A stretch of DNA of 64,000 nt from Anthostomella pinea (Eukaryota; Ascomycota; Sordariomycetes; Xylariales; Xylariaceae). Position numbers and translations under genes: made by a program. Positions 11,415-24,023 of the stretch are shown here, piece by piece. How positions within the stretch are numbered: the first letter of the stretch is position 1; each line of letters opens with the position of its first letter. The notes under the pieces are model-generated. The model did no database searches. It was not told the origin of the DNA and saw nothing but the letters and a program-made list of their open reading frames with translations. The stretch spans positions 6,758,001 to 6,822,000 of the forward strand of contig CAUWAG010000003.1 of NCBI GenBank assembly GCA_963556695.1, written 5' to 3'.

Positions 11415-14400
11415 TCACAGCGCCTTGACAATGCTCTTCTCGTCGAACAAGTCTTTCAGCAGGCTCGACACGCAGCCCTCGATGTCCACGGCGCCCATAG
11501 CGTACGTGGACTCGAACGCGTAGATGCTGAGCTGCCCGAAGAAGGGCCGCAGGATCTTGGCCACGAGCTCATCCTTCCTGTCGACCGCCAGCTCGTCGTT
11601 GATGCCCCACGGCCCGAGAAGCGGCCGCCGCTGTCCTGATGCACCGCCCGCCGCCATCATTGCTGCCGACTCTTGTGGCAGTGCCGATGTTATGGCCGTG
11701 TTGCCCAGTTCATCCGAAAGCTCGTCGACAAGCGCGACGGGCTGGTAGTTGGGGGAGCGGTAGATGGCGTCGACGGTATCCGTGACAAAGAGCCACTCGT
11801 GCAGCTGGAAGTCATCGGGCGCCACGGCGATTAGGACGTCTAGGAGCTTGCACGCCTGAAGTATGGATATGTTATTGAATGTGTCGGATCCAGCGCTGTT
11901 ATCAGGTGCCGCAACTGAAGATATGGCCGTGTGGAGCTCAGCGTTGACAATTGGCCACAGCCCCGATAGGTGGATCGTGGATGTCCGTAGCACAAGGGCG
12001 CGGATCACCATGTAAATGTCAGCTCGTGTAGTAGAAGAAGGCGACGACGTCGAGGTTGATGCTAGAAGGTCGACTATGCGTTCCATAATCGTAGGTAGGT
12101 CTGTGACAAAGGTATCTGTCCCGCACGCCAGAATCAGAGCTGCAACACGGCGGAGATTCAGTTGTGTCCTGCGGTCGGCCTCGAGTCTAGCAGAAGTAGC
12201 CCCTACCCCAAAGACTATACCGGCGGTTGTAGGTGGCGATATCCGGCTCAGTACTTCTGACATCCGATCCTTGTCGGTTACTGTCCAGAGCTTCAGTAGA
12301 GGTAGCCAACCGCTCTGCACAAGGGCAACAGACGAATTGAAGAACCTCGGCTCGTTGAACGCGTCCCCTATATCCTTCTTCCACGTCTTCTGGTTGCTGG
12401 GTAAGCGGGTGAGCTCCCGGAGTAGACTCAACGTGCTCTTAGTGATAGTGTCGGGAAAGCCTTTCGAGCGAATAGCTGGCCCGATGACGTTCGCTGAGAT
12501 AGCTTGGGCCGCTGTCAAGACTCGGTCTGATTCTACCAGAACCTTTGGTAGGACTGGGACGATTCCAGACAAGATCCCCACAACGTCATCTGCTCTCTCA
12601 GCGGGGCTCCTAGATCCCGGGGCGTCAAGTTTCGTCGTTTCTGACTGAGAGGCTGATGTGGAATCGGCAAACGCGGCTGGTCTCGTTGTAAAGAGAGCAG
12701 TGAGGAGTCTGAGGAATAGTTCCTGTGCCGTGTTAGTAAACTGCCTAGGTATGGTCACGTCATTCGACTCACGCTGAGCTCCCTTCGCATTTTCCGTTGC
12801 TCTCCAAAGTTCGTGTTGTCCACCTTTTCACCTAAGATGGCAGCAAATTCCAAGAGACTAGGTAGCGTTTGCCTGTGCGGAAATGGGTTTCCAAGGAGGT
12901 CTTTCAGGAAGATCATGCAGTCTTGCCATATCTCATCCATCGCGTCATCTTCAAGTGACCGAGCATAGTCGACCAAGAAGATCACCAGGTCGGTGTCTTG
13001 TAAAGATATGGTCATTGTCGACTTCCTGGACGGATCAAGGGCACCAGGGTTGGTACGGCTGTATATAGCGTTGAAAATAGCCGGAATCGTGTGTCGTGGC
13101 CGAGAACCGTCCAGGGCAGGTAGAAGATTGAAAACCTCTGAATGCTTGGCCGTGTCCGCGCTGCTTGATGATGTCCGCCAGATGCCTATGACTGTCTCAA
13201 GACACTCCAACGCCTCGGCAGCAAACACGTGTTCGAGCAGGCGCCTAGCACGGTTGCGCATGCGAAGTGATGTATAGTTGAACGAAGCAGCCGAGGCGAT
13301 ATCCAAATTGCCCGCGTCGCTTCCCTGACCCCAAGACCAAATTCTGAAGCACATTCGAACCGCGTCTTGGAAGGCAAGAAGGACGGTAAGTCGGTCGTTT
13401 GCAGTCGCGCTGCGAGATTGTGGAGCCTCTGAGTTGAACACCCCTGATACCATATTGCCAAAGAACCCTTGGGGTTGGTCGGGGCTCTTCACCACCTGCG
13501 CTCTGGCCTCTTCAGCTATCAACTGATCATGTGCCTTTGCAAGTACTTGTTCCAGGGCGTTGAGTAACGATATCAATGTCGATTCGGGGGCATTGGTAGT
13601 AGGGGATGGTTTCCCATCCTGCTTGAACGTATTTTGTAGGTCGCTAAAGGTACTACCGACTTGGCTGCAGAGCGTCTCAACCAGAGGTATAAGCACTTGA
13701 AAAATGGAGCCGGAGTACAAAGGGAGGCATTCGGTAAGGAATCCTACCCAGCTATCCAGTACGGGGCGGCTACTAGGAGAGCTGAGACCCGATTGAATAC
13801 ACTTAAGTAGCGAAGCCGGCGGTGCCGTGATGTCTACAATGTGTTCAACGGAGGCAGAAGTCAACCGCCGACTACCAGACGGGCGATGCAAGGACCGCTT
13901 TTCTCCTACTGGAGATGACGGCAGCTCTGCGGGAGATGCGTCTCGTAGTCTAAGCGAGGCAAAAACCACATCCAACAGGAGAACCTGCATGTAGGGATCG
14001 GGACTCTCGAGCGATTGAGACAGCCTGTCGATCAAGGGGCCTTCGAGTTTGAGTTTTGACAGCGCTTCAGCGTACGGATTCAGAAGTATTTGGTGCAACA
14101 AGGTCAATGCGCAGCGTTGAAGCTGGGCTGTTCGAAGCTGCACTTGGGTATCGGTCGGGAACTTATTTCCAGCTATGCAGCGCATACACACATGGAGGAA
14201 AAACTCCTGGAGAGACAAGTCGCCCTCGGTTCCAGCTAATCAGTGTCAGCTTCGTTCTCTTCCCAATTACAGCCATGGACTCACTGATCTCTGTAAGACT
14301 TTGTTCTGGTTCCTCGATCATTCTTGTCGCAAGGACTCCCCAAAAAGCATCTGGAGCCCACCGAAACAGGTTTGAAAGGGTACGAATATAATATAGCCCT

Positions 14401-17336
14401 ACATCGAGGTCGTCTTCTGCCGAGTAGCCGATGGACTGCGTCGACGCAGAGCTCATAGTCTTAGGTAGGGTCCGGAGAAACCGCAGTTGCGAGAGCTTGG
14501 TCACAAAGACCAGAAAGAGCCTGCATGTCACGTTAGCAAATCGGGCCAATGACCTGTGCTGAAGAAGTATACATACTTCTCTATACCAACCATGCTATTG
14601 AGCCAATTCTTGGCCACCATGAATAGTTGAGTTCGTTCGTCCAGCAGTGCATCGAGCATCAGAAATAGGGGCCTGGTAAGCATCACTTCATAATAATCCA
14701 TGCCTGGAAGCCGATATGGTAATTTTATTTCACCCATAGGCGTCTTCGGAGCTCTCCGATCGGAATATGAAGGATTATCTTGCAAAGTGTGAGACCATAG
14801 GATACTGAAACTTCGGCCAGGATCGGCCGGCCGATTTGCGTATGTGCCTGCTGTATCGCCTCTGAGCATAAGATCAGCAATGACAGCTTCAATGTCGCGG
14901 TTCGTGAATGTGAGAGCCGTTTGTAATTGCCACAGGCACCTGACTGTCTCGACGTGATACTTCGGTTCGGACGAAGACAAAAAACTCCACGCATGACGGA
15001 CTAGAGGCTCGACCAATTTCGACATGGCGCCCGTCGATATACGATCGGCCATATAGAGTTGTGTTGAGAGAGAGAGCATGGATTTGAAGGAGACGAAAGG
15101 GGTACTAGATGTTGACAGACGTGCCTGCATTGAGGAGAGAAGTCTGTCTGTGTCCAGAGCATACTCGGAGGGGGTTTTCGATAGCAGAAGAGCAAGAACT
15201 TGGCTTCTGCTAGACATCGTTACCGTGCGAGCGGAGGATGCAAAGCTGTCGCAAGTCAAGTTGCACGCTTTCTGGACAAGAAGAGCACCAACGTTCTGAG
15301 CAGAGAAGGGGATTTGGGCAGCCTCGAGGTTCCCTTGATTGGTGACATAGAAGTGCCTGATCTTTTTGAGCAACTCACTGTTTGGCATAGATGCTAGGAT
15401 TGGCCCCTGAATCGACCCAATTGAGTCCCGCTCCCCTGACTTGGTTGGGAAAGCTCGTTCCGGGATTAGCTCGATCAGTTGCAGCGCAACCTCAAGTGCC
15501 ATGGATAGGAGAGGAGCGTTTCCGTCCTCAAGCTTCATTGTTGACCCATTACGTTCCCTGACATCCTCTAGCATTGCAAGAATAGACAATGCCGCGAGAG
15601 GAGCGTGGAGCGTCACCATCTCTTCCTCTCGTATGTTGAAATGAGCCATTATAAACTGGACGAGTGCTATCTTCTCCAAACGTTCAGAGTCAGAGACGGG
15701 CCCTGGACCGATAGCCTGGGCCATGAGGCCTATTAGTTCACCGTATATGAGGCCACTCTCAACACCGTCGAAGAACACCCTCGCGCTTTTCAGTACTTCG
15801 CCGAACTCGGCGTTACCGGGAGCTCTGGATTTGAAGTTTCTGACGCTGATGATGACAGGAAGAAAGATTTCGGGGACTACCAGTCCCCCAATCTCCCATC
15901 TATCCATGAGAGATAAGCATATCCGGTATGGCCGGGCCCTCTCTGCAGCATTGCTTTCATGTACAGAGTTAATGAGAGATAATAGAGCGTGGGTGAGCGG
16001 CTGTAACCCATACTCCTCGAAGTAGCTTGTCTTGGAAGCAAAGTAGCCTTGTTGATGATCAGAAGGCGAAGCAGGGGAATCCATGCCGTTCTCGTGGTCT
16101 TGGCTAGGGGGCTCTGGCCCAAGAAACCATGCCCAAAGCCGCCGATTGAGACTCATGTCTCTTCGGGTAATAACGCCGGCAGCGGCACGAAGGAGGAGCT
16201 CCAAATCGTCAGGCTTGACCCTTGTCTGTAGCACCTTGGAATGCAGCGGAAGATGAGTGACGAGAAGATCCAGGAAGCCTCGCTGGATGAGAATCTGTTC
16301 ATCTTCGAGACCAGCAGCAAAGCACCTCAGGAGCAAGCCGGGCTCTGGAGAAGTCACAAGGCTCGACAGCTCAGTAGATAAGCCGTCGAGGTCCGCCTCC
16401 TCGGTCTTACTCGACGTTAGATCGGCGGCAAGGGGATGGCCCAGCCTCGGTAGGTTCCGAACCAGATATGCCAGGGCACCAGGCCGTCTACTTTGACTTG
16501 TGATAGCAGCCAAGAAAAAGCACTGCCAAAAGAAGTCGTCACCAGTCGAGTCCGTCTTAGTAAGATGCTTGCTATTTGGCGGCCGGATTGCCGCCTTGAA
16601 GTTCTCCATCAGTCTCATGGTGCGGTCAAAGTCCTCGCTCGTTTCCTCCTCTAGCGCCGGCAGAAGTGCCAGAACAATAGACTTCATTGCTGGCCGTAAA
16701 GACTTCGGGTCTACTTGCAAGAGGTTTTTCTCTAGGAGGTCGAGGAACGGGGCGCGGACGGTCAACGACGCGAATGAAAGAGTGGAAGCCAAGCCTGGCA
16801 GGTATAACGGGAGGTCCTTGGACAAGCCATCCTTCCCTATAATTGAGAATACATAGTTATAGACCTCCAGCGCTTTCTGATGTACGCCGGAAGGGAGTGA
16901 CGGGTTGAGGCATTGTGAGAGACGCTTTGCGACCAAAGCTTTCGAAGGGACGCTCGTGATGCTACCCTGTCGTGCTTGTAAAGCCTGTCGATCCGAGCCG
17001 CATTAGAACCCTCGTTACGTGAAGTGAGAACGCGGGGGGTCACGGACCTTGAGCAACCGGCTCAGAAAGGAGATGTAGTCTGCCCATTCCTCCAGAGCCG
17101 TATCGAAAAGCGACAGGGTTCGCTCGACGCCCGACGCATATTTTCGGTAGTGCTTGTCTTTGATGGGAGTATCCTCTGATTGGGGTATCGATCAGTATGC
17201 GCTGAGGAATTAGGAGGTGCTGGGTAGACTATATACCTGCGCTGAGTTGGTTCCTCCACTGTCGTGGTGTTGGAGTATTCCGGCCAGAGCTCTCGACTGG
17301 GGACATAGAACGGCGAGGACCGGGCTCGAGCGCCAT
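11415..17336 (-). CDS. dopA: Dopey family protein (DopA/Dop1)
   Basis: Dopey proteins work with Mon2-type partners at the Golgi and endosomes, and are needed for membrane traffic and for hyphal development in Aspergillus. Six exons are read on the minus strand: 17336-17237, 17175-17048, 16984-14577, 14520-14271, 14206-12773 and 12722-11415. They give 1875 residues, the usual size for fungal Dop1. The N-terminal Dopey domain starts around 'HYRKYASGVERTLSLFDTAL' and continues through 'LNPSLPSGVHQKALEVYNYV' and 'LPLYLPGLASTLSFASLTVR'. The remainder is helical-repeat-like and ends in a C-terminal Dopey-type region. All introns are short (51-64 bp) and keep frame. At 14207-14270 I chose the acceptor after TCTCTCCAG. 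A second in-frame ATG at 17501 would add about 55 residues; 17336 is preferred because MALEPG..PVESSGRNTPTP looks like a family start. It is divergent from mon1, across the AT-rich block. Confidence 0.93.
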
Positions 17337-17639
17337 GGTGGCCGTGGCAGATTCTAAGGAGGGACTGTTCGTAGGACCATAGGGTCTCGTTGGACGGAGC
17401 TGGACAAGTCGAAGCTCATCTCTTCCGCCGGGCGCATGTGTTTGCCGATTCGCGTTGCTGTCTTGGTAGGGAAGCTTGGAAGACACGATGCAACTAATCA
17501 TGAATTAAGGTACGGCACCCCACACCCTGCGAGCTAAAGTTGTAGGCTAGGAGGTACGTACTTTCGTCGCAGCCGCTTACCTAAGAAAAGCTCAGCCCAC
17601 TAGACGGCCTGTAAGTAAGTATCAAGAAGTATCAAAGAA

Positions 17640-18672
17640 GGGTCCCTTCGAGACTACCTTTTTTAAAGGATTTTATTAATTTTAAAGTAATAAGCTGCTT
17701 AGCAGTTTAAGAAATATATATCGATAAGTACGTTATGTACAACCGTTAATTATTAAATAGTACTTATATAATTTAATAACAGTTTTTAGCAATCTTTAAG
17801 ATATTATAACACGCTTAATATATAATGGTATAACTCGTATTTAGTTTAAAATTAAATATTGTTCTTCTTTCTTTAAAATTTATATCTAAAATATAAAGCA
17901 TAAAGTTTGTAATTAAAACCGTAATAACAATTTTACTTTAATTAAGTCGATTCGGTTTTTTTATATATCCAACTGTGCTTTTTTTTCGATTGATATTACA
18001 AGTTTAAAATAAACTGTAAATAAATAAAATCGCAAACGTAAATATAAGTTATATTATAAATATTTAGAGTTGTTTATCTTTAAAAGCTTTATATGTAAAT
18101 ATTTATTTTGAAATATTAATAAATAAATTAAAGCGTGAAACATTAAGCCAACGATTTCGTTTTTTGGGTCTAGCTATCCGTGCCTAGTTTTTTAAAATAA
18201 ATAATATAATTATGAATATTAATTAAAACACTTTTAAGTAAAACAATATAATTCTATAGCCTTATTATAAAACATTTTATTAGAAGTTATATACTTTAAT
18301 ATCTTAGCTCCTTTTTTATAACTTTTTAATAAATGTGAGATTCCAGAAGGGTCACAAGCCTTGGGGGTGTGAGCGGTCGCTGCAAATATTGTTGTCATTC
18401 TCAAGTATGCTTGGCAGGGCTAATCTACAGCTAAATACCATACTGCACCATGCCAGGGTGGATCCACTGTTCCCTTGACAGCCCCCTAGTGGGTACTGCA
18501 CCTAAAGGCACTATATTTGGGATCTAACATCTGACAAATCTTAATTTATATAATAATAAATATATTTAAAGCCATTTTTAAAGAAAAGTCTTATAGTCTC
18601 TTTTTTTAATCGGCTGCGAAAAAGTACTTATACTGCTAATTTTAACTTAGCTAGTACTTAAAATATAACGCG
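17640..18672. mobile_element. AT-rich, RIP-like transposon relic block
   Basis: Base composition changes sharply here. 17640-18330 and 18536-18672 are made almost wholly of A and T, with many TTAA/TATA words, stops in all frames and few C residues. The flanking DNA is balanced in composition. This is what RIP leaves of repeated DNA in Pezizomycotina. No open frame, terminal repeat or protein resemblance can be read, so the original element type is unknown. The block sits between the divergent 5' ends of dopA and mon1. The RIP origin is inferred from composition; a copy elsewhere in the genome would be needed to prove it. Confidence 0.6.
18331..18535. other. Normal-GC island inside the AT-rich block
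   Basis: About 200 bp of balanced composition are flanked on both sides by AT-only DNA. It contains a 10-bp perfect palindrome GTGGATCCAC, and TACTGCACC occurs twice about 50 bp apart. No reading frame of note is present. It may be an element inserted after the RIP episode, or a low-copy segment spared by it. Confidence 0.5.
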
Positions 18673-18679
18673 AGCCTAA

Positions 18680-18831
18680 GTGCCCCGTAGGGGCACACCA
18701 CCCGACGCCTCGCAGGGGCGTCGTTTGAGGGAGGTTACTGCATTTTATGGAGGCAAGCAGCCGCAGCCCTGAATGGAGCCCCAAGTGGGCCAAGGTCCCT
18801 GTAAGCGTAGCCCAAAGCGCCCTCGGCTGCT
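18680..18831. repeat. Cluster of stem-loop forming dyads
   Basis: Three inverted repeats sit close together. GTGCCCC/GGGGCAC (18680-18686 and 18690-18696) has a 3-base loop. CGACGCC/GGCGTCG (18703-18709 and 18717-18723) has a 7-base loop. AGCAGCCG/CGGCTGCT is at 18756-18763 and 18824-18831. The first two share a 13-bp core (18682-18694 and 18707-18719) differing only by two C/T transitions, so they look like a duplicated dyad. They could be the end of a transposon or a structured RNA; neither is shown. Confidence 0.6.
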
Positions 18832-18980
18832 AACGAAATCCCCCCGAATTCCAATGGAACATGCCTGTCTATGCGCTGATTATCACCAAACGAGAACATA
18901 CGAAATCACCACCTCTGTAAGGTTAGACACTCGTACATCGCGAGAAGGATGATACAGACACCGAGCGCGTACGACATACC

Positions 18981-20804
18981 ATGGGCAACGAAGACGCTGG
19001 CTCTTCCGAGCCCTCCGACGGCGGCGAAGAGCGACCTCCGCCTCTGCCCCCCAGACCGTCTCAGACCAGGGCGAATGGGAGACCTCAACTGCAATCGAAA
19101 GCAACAACCGCGCTCTCGTCCATGAACATACAGACCCAGTCCTTTCCCGATGGCTCGCGCGGTTCCTTCTCGACTCCCGCCGAAACCACCACGGCCGCTT
19201 CCGAAGGCCAGTCCTCCACCGAGGCAGAACAAAGCCTATCCAGTATGGGTCTGAGTGCTGCTGGAAATGCCAGGCCAAACGATGTAGACGAGGCTATGAG
19301 CGTCATGAGCTATGCGCCAACTACGCGACCCACGGGTGACCTCGAGAGCCTACTGGTAGGAGACATGGGCAGGAAGAGTCCAGCATGGATGCTTCTGCGC
19401 TCACAGTCCTCCACCGTGCAGCCCTTCGAGAAAGCTCGGGCTGAGTCGAGTGGAGCTTTCGCCGACTTCGAACATGAATTTGAAGACATCCCGGACGAGC
19501 CTGGGAAGCCCTGGAATGACGAAGACAGGCTGCAGCTCTGGAAGTCCAAGCTAAAACACTACATGATCTTGTCATCGGCTGGCAAGCCGATTTATAGCAG
19601 ACATGGGGATCTGGGCCTAATCAACTCGTCGATGGGTGTGGTTCAGACTATCATCTCGTTCTACGAAGGCGCCAAGAACCGGCTGCTCGGGTTCACTGCA
19701 GGAGACACGCGTTTCGTCATTGCCACAGAAGGCCCTCTCTACCTCGTAGCCATAAGTAGTCTTGGTGAAAGCGACTCTCAGCTAAGGGCTCAACTCGACG
19801 CACTTTATATGCAGATCCTGTCCACCTTGACACTACCAACCTTGACAAGCATCTTCGCAAACCGCCCGTCAAGCGATCTCCGGAGGCCTCTGCAAGGCAC
19901 AGAGTCCTTGCTTTCGTCGCTCGCTGATAGCTTCACCAAGGGCTCGCCATCTGCTCTCCTTGGAGCCTTGGAGTGTCTGAAGTTGAGGAAATCTCAACGG
20001 CACTCTATCAACAATGCTTTCCTCAAGGCTAGAGCTGAAAACATACTCTACGGCTTGATTGTGGCTGGTGGGAAGCTCGTGAGCGTTATCAGGCCGCGCA
20101 GGCACTCTCTTCACCCAAGTGACTTGCAGCTGATATTTAACATGCTCTTCGAGTCGGGAGGTATCAAATCTGGAGGGGGCGAGAACTGGATACCTCTCTG
20201 CCTCCCAGCCTTCAACAACCGTGGCTACCTCTACATGTATGTGAGTTTCCTGGATAGACAGCCAACGGAAACTGGCTCAGACCCCACTGCCGCAGGGGAA
20301 GAAATTGCTCTCATTCTCGTTAGTCCGGACAAGGAGAGCTTCTTCGCCCTCCAGCAGATGCGAGACGACGTTGTGACGGAACTGAAGAAGAAGGGGCTCT
20401 TGAACATCATCAGGACGGCGGCACATAAGGGACGTTCGCCCATCAATGAGATCGCACCAGGGACGTATATCAGCCACTTCCTGTTCAAGTCGAAAGCCAA
20501 CGTCCAGTTCTGCATGCCGTCCCTGCAACCAGCGTTTGCTAGCCTCGTGTCGCGCCGCAGGCTCATGTCACTCTACGCCAATCTGCACGCGACCGTACAC
20601 GCCCGACACTCTCATCTGAAGATACTGCACTGCGTCAACGAAGACACGACGTCGCTCGCGTGGGTGACGCCCATCTTTGAGTTCTACTGCGTGGCCGGAC
20701 CTAACGCGTCTCGTGCCGTCATGACACAGGGAGCCAACAAAGTCATCCAGTGGGCAAAGCGCGAGGAAGAACGGCTATTTATTCTAGGCGGAGGCGTCTT
20801 CTGA
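18981..20804 (+). CDS. mon1: Vacuolar fusion protein Mon1
   Basis: Mon1 with Ccz1 forms the guanine nucleotide exchange factor that activates the late-endosomal Rab7/Ypt7 and releases Rab5. It is needed for vacuole fusion and autophagy. The single-exon frame gives 607 residues from ATG 18981. The first 170 residues are Pro/Ser/Thr-rich and probably disordered. The conserved longin-fold body begins at '[20 protein letters not shown]' and includes '[20 protein letters not shown]', '[20 protein letters not shown]' and '[20 protein letters not shown]'. The C-terminus '[20 protein letters not shown]' is also typical of Mon1. Length and order fit the family. The upstream side is the AT-rich block, so its promoter must lie within about 150-300 bp of the start or extend into repeat-derived DNA. 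Confidence 0.96.
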   Translation: MGNEDAGSSEPSDGGEERPPPLPPRPSQTRANGRPQLQSKATTALSSMNIQTQSFPDGSRGSFSTPAETTTAASEGQSSTEAEQSLSSMGLSAAGNARPNDVDEAMSVMSYAPTTRPTGDLESLLVGDMGRKSPAWMLLRSQSSTVQPFEKARAESSGAFADFEHEFEDIPDEPGKPWNDEDRLQLWKSKLKHYMILSSAGKPIYSRHGDLGLINSSMGVVQTIISFYEGAKNRLLGFTAGDTRFVIATEGPLYLVAISSLGESDSQLRAQLDALYMQILSTLTLPTLTSIFANRPSSDLRRPLQGTESLLSSLADSFTKGSPSALLGALECLKLRKSQRHSINNAFLKARAENILYGLIVAGGKLVSVIRPRRHSLHPSDLQLIFNMLFESGGIKSGGGENWIPLCLPAFNNRGYLYMYVSFLDRQPTETGSDPTAAGEEIALILVSPDKESFFALQQMRDDVVTELKKKGLLNIIRTAAHKGRSPINEIAPGTYISHFLFKSKANVQFCMPSLQPAFASLVSRRRLMSLYANLHATVHARHSHLKILHCVNEDTTSLAWVTPIFEFYCVAGPNASRAVMTQGANKVIQWAKREEERLFILGGGVF

Positions 20805-20968
20805 AGCGGCCACCTCTCACGCCCAAGGGGGTTATTAGATTACTATTATCTTTGTCAAGAGCACCTAGTACAAGGTCTGCTTCGATACCTTATATACTTC
20901 AATGCAACCTTCAAACCCCACATTACCCAAATCCCACTTGCATACACCTCGGGCGCAGCTGCCAGTGC

Positions 20969-22665
20969 TCAGATTCGACCGCTGAACCATTGTCCCGATG
21001 GAAGCCCTCTCAACAAGGGCGGCAACTCATCCTCAGATATGGCATTGCCGCTGGGAGTAGCCTGGCCGCTCGCCGCCGCGGCGCTATCCTGTCCGTCTCG
21101 AGGCTCCTCTCCCCGACCCTCCTCCTCGGCAGCCCGCGCCGTCGGCATCGCATGCACCGCCAGCACGGCCTCGAACTCGCCCTCGGCATCTGGTGTATGA
21201 AAATGTCCCTGGTCAGTTACCGTACCCTGTGTTTTTGGAATCACCTAGCAGGATTACTTACTGCCGAGAAGTTAGCAGAAGGTTTAAATGTATTCCAGAA
21301 CCGGGGAGGGACTTGGGGTCTAGAATAGGGATGTTTCTATACGTACCACTTGAGCTCGCCCGACGGACCCTCCTCCTCCGCCTGCTCCACCCCAGCTACG
21401 GCAGCGGCCATCGCGACGCCCGAGTCATCATGCCCGCGCTCCCCCTGCTCGCCGCCGCCCCCGCCTCTGTCATCGCCAACGTCGCGTCTCTCTCTTGCGG
21501 TCCTGTCCCCCCACGGCAACCGCAAGAAGGTCCTGATGCCGCGCTTACAGCGCTTGTACGCACGCTTGATTATGTTGCGTGATGCGGGCGACGCCAGCAT
21601 CGTCGATTCGATGCTGCCGTCTCGCTTGCGCTTGCGGCCGCGGGACCCCTCGTCCGCCTCCACGTCCGCATTCTCTCTCGCGCTCGAGCTCGCGTTTGCG
21701 TTTGGGTTTCCGTTCGAGACGAGGAAGCCGTCGACGACATAGGTTTCTCTCCGCGTCCACGACACCTTCGTGGTGCGGAAGATGCCGGGCTTCTGCTTGA
21801 AGACCCACATCTGGCCGGCGTCCGGGCCGCGGCACCGCGTCAGCTCGATCTCGTCCGACGTCCTGCGGTGGAACGTGGGCGAGCCGTCGCGCTGCCGGCG
21901 GCCGCGGCCCCTGTCGGTGTCGTGGACCTCCAATCCCGCCCTGCCCCTGGAGCGGGATCGGGATTGGGATTGGACGCCCACGCACTCGGGGGGCGGTGGG
22001 CGGGGCGCCGGGGTGGGCTGCCAGGCTGTTGGGGCTGGTGATGGCGACGAAAAGGGTAGCGGCACAGGTGGGAGGGGGCGCGCTGCTGCGAACATCGCTG
22101 ACGTCGACGAGTACGACGACGTGAACGTCTCCCGCGATACCGATGCCGACGCCAGCGACCGGACTCTATTAGCCCTCGGCGACGATGACGTGGGTGTTGT
22201 AGTGGCAGCAAGGAAGGGGTAAGCGGCACGGGAAGGGGCAGTGGCATAGGCAGGGGCAGTGGCATAGGCAGGGGCAGAGGTAGGGGCAGAGGCGGCAGGG
22301 GCGTCCTCGAGATAGGAGCCAACCAGCGTCGTGGACGAGCTGTTGCTGTGCTGGTGCTCCTGGTCCTGGTCGAGGAACCGCGGGTGCGGTGGCGCGAACG
22401 AGTTGGCCTCGAACTCCTCCTGGAAGCGCGAGTCCGCCCGCTGCCTGCCGCGTCGTCGGGGCGCGTTGGGCGTGGTGGCTCTTGATGGCTGGGTGGAGGG
22501 CGCCGGGGTGGAGTATCTGGCCGGCAGCCAATCGCTGAAGGGGTCGGCCATGATGGTCTGGCGGCCGTTGATATGGATGGACAACAGCGTATCTGCGGCA
22601 ATGTTGTTTATCGACTGACGGTCGACGCTGGTGTTGCTTATGTTGAAGTTCTCGTGTGATGCCAT
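20969..22665 (-). CDS. Hypothetical fungal protein, basic and low-complexity
   Basis: Function not recognised. Two exons, 22665-21343 and 21208-20969, are joined by a 134-bp intron (donor GTATAG after a Tyr codon), giving about 520 residues. The join reads 'GELKWY' then 'GHFHTPDAEGEFEAVL', which keeps a sensible frame and avoids the immediate stop of the unspliced reading. The first 260 residues are Pro/Ala/Ser/Arg-rich. An ordered-looking core follows: 'MWVFKQKPGIFRTTKVSWTR' and 'ETYVVDGFLVSNGN', then a basic patch 'GRKRKRDG' that could be a nuclear signal, then 'IIKRAYKRCKRGIRTFLRLP'. A second possible start, MADPFSDWLPARYS, lies 38 codons downstream at about 22551 and resembles a natural N-terminus. 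It converges with mon1. The exact donor is moderately certain. Confidence 0.6.
22235..22270. repeat. 18-bp tandem repeat within coding region
   Basis: GGGGCAGTGGCATAGGCA occurs twice in direct tandem and is followed by a partial third copy. On the coding strand it yields a repeated Ala/Pro/Tyr/Thr segment (APAYAT) in the disordered part of the 20969-22665 gene. Such units usually vary in copy number between strains. Confidence 0.85.
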
Positions 22666-24023
22666 CGTGACTTGTGGACGTGGCGGCGTGGTGAAGTGAT
22701 TAGGTGTGGGGTTGGGGTTGTATGAGGAACTGGCCGCGGGTATGATGAGGATAGTTTGGTACTATCCCCGGTTATGGCTGTGGTGTGGGAAGAGTCGTAC
22801 AACTCGGCCGCTGATGTTGGGGTTGAGGATTGGGGGACTTAGCGTATAGCACGGGGGCTCTGCTTTTTGTTGTCTTTTGGGGTAATTGGGTTTGGCTCCT
22901 CCCTTCCGCTCGAAGAGCTTAATAATAAAAATAAATCGTAAATCGGAAAATCGATCTGGGGACCTTGCTGGACGCCAGGTGAGAGACGCGGGGAGGCCAA
23001 CGAGAGTAGAGCACCACGGAGATGCAGATGGCAGATCAGAATAATGTGTTGGAGCACGTTGCATCTGACAAAGTCGAATAGAAAGAGAATAGAGCGTTTT
23101 GTATTCCCAAATCGAGCAGGGAGGATCGTTTGTGTAGCGAAGGCGGGAGTGCAGCAGAGCGAGTGGGCAGCTTTCCGGTTCGGTTCGGTTCGGTTCGGGC
23201 AGGTCAATTCAGATCGGGGAGAGCCTATACACGAGAGATAAAAATGGTGGGGACGTTGAGCACATGCAGTTCATATATGCCATCCGTGGTGGACCTCGGA
23301 TGGACACAGAGAAGAAAAGGTGGGAAAGGGCGGGATAGACTTCAGGAGGGGATGGGGAAGGCTATGTACATAAGTTCTACAGAACGGCACACGACCACGA
23401 ATTTCACAAGCTCCGCGTTTTCCTGGAGACGCGTTGAGTGCAAGCTAGAGTGCATCAACACCCTCTGGCCTGCGCAAGTTAATAACACTCTAGCGATGCG
23501 CTACTATAACCTCGGTACATGTGGCGTTGACGAGCCCCTTAGAGTCAGGCCTAAACTCTGAATAAGTCCAACCTCCAGCCATTGGACTCGGTGAGCCTCG
23601 GTAGTGAGCGAACTGTGTTAAATAACGCTCGGCATCCTATCCGCAGTCGAGACGCAGAGCAAGCTATGGCAAAAGGCGGGTTGATACGTTCGATTCTAAA
23701 GGCTACCTTAAGTACAATGAAGCGCTCTTCGATCTCTCGCCAAACTTGTAGTTACCCTGGTCTGGACAGCCTTTGCACTACTACCGGCCTATACCAAGTT
23801 GACAGCCTATCGACTTGCAGCAAACAAGCACAAGAATAGCGCAGAAGGCAATTACCATCTAAGCCCGGTAAGGCTGACAGTCCAAAAAAGCTCCAAAACG
23901 TTGTCCGACTAGACGTCAAGGCCATGTCCGATCGAATCCAATCAATGCTGAAACCCTCGTTCGAAAGGAAAAGATCATGGTAAACTGGGACCATATCGAA
24001 TATTGTTTCTCCTTTGACTTCTC
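22666..24023. other. Intergenic between two leftward hypothetical genes
   Basis: No gene is supported. The stretch includes the upstream region of the 20969-22665 gene and the 3' side of the 24024-27325 gene. A pentamer GGTTC is repeated four times at 23177-23196. Scattered frames below 145 codons have no recognisable content. Confidence 0.5.

Noticed and set aside
17640..18672. Centromere or replication origin
   Set aside because: At about 1 kb, between two ordinary genes and with GC-normal islands, the block fits a mutated repeat better; no origin motif was recognised.
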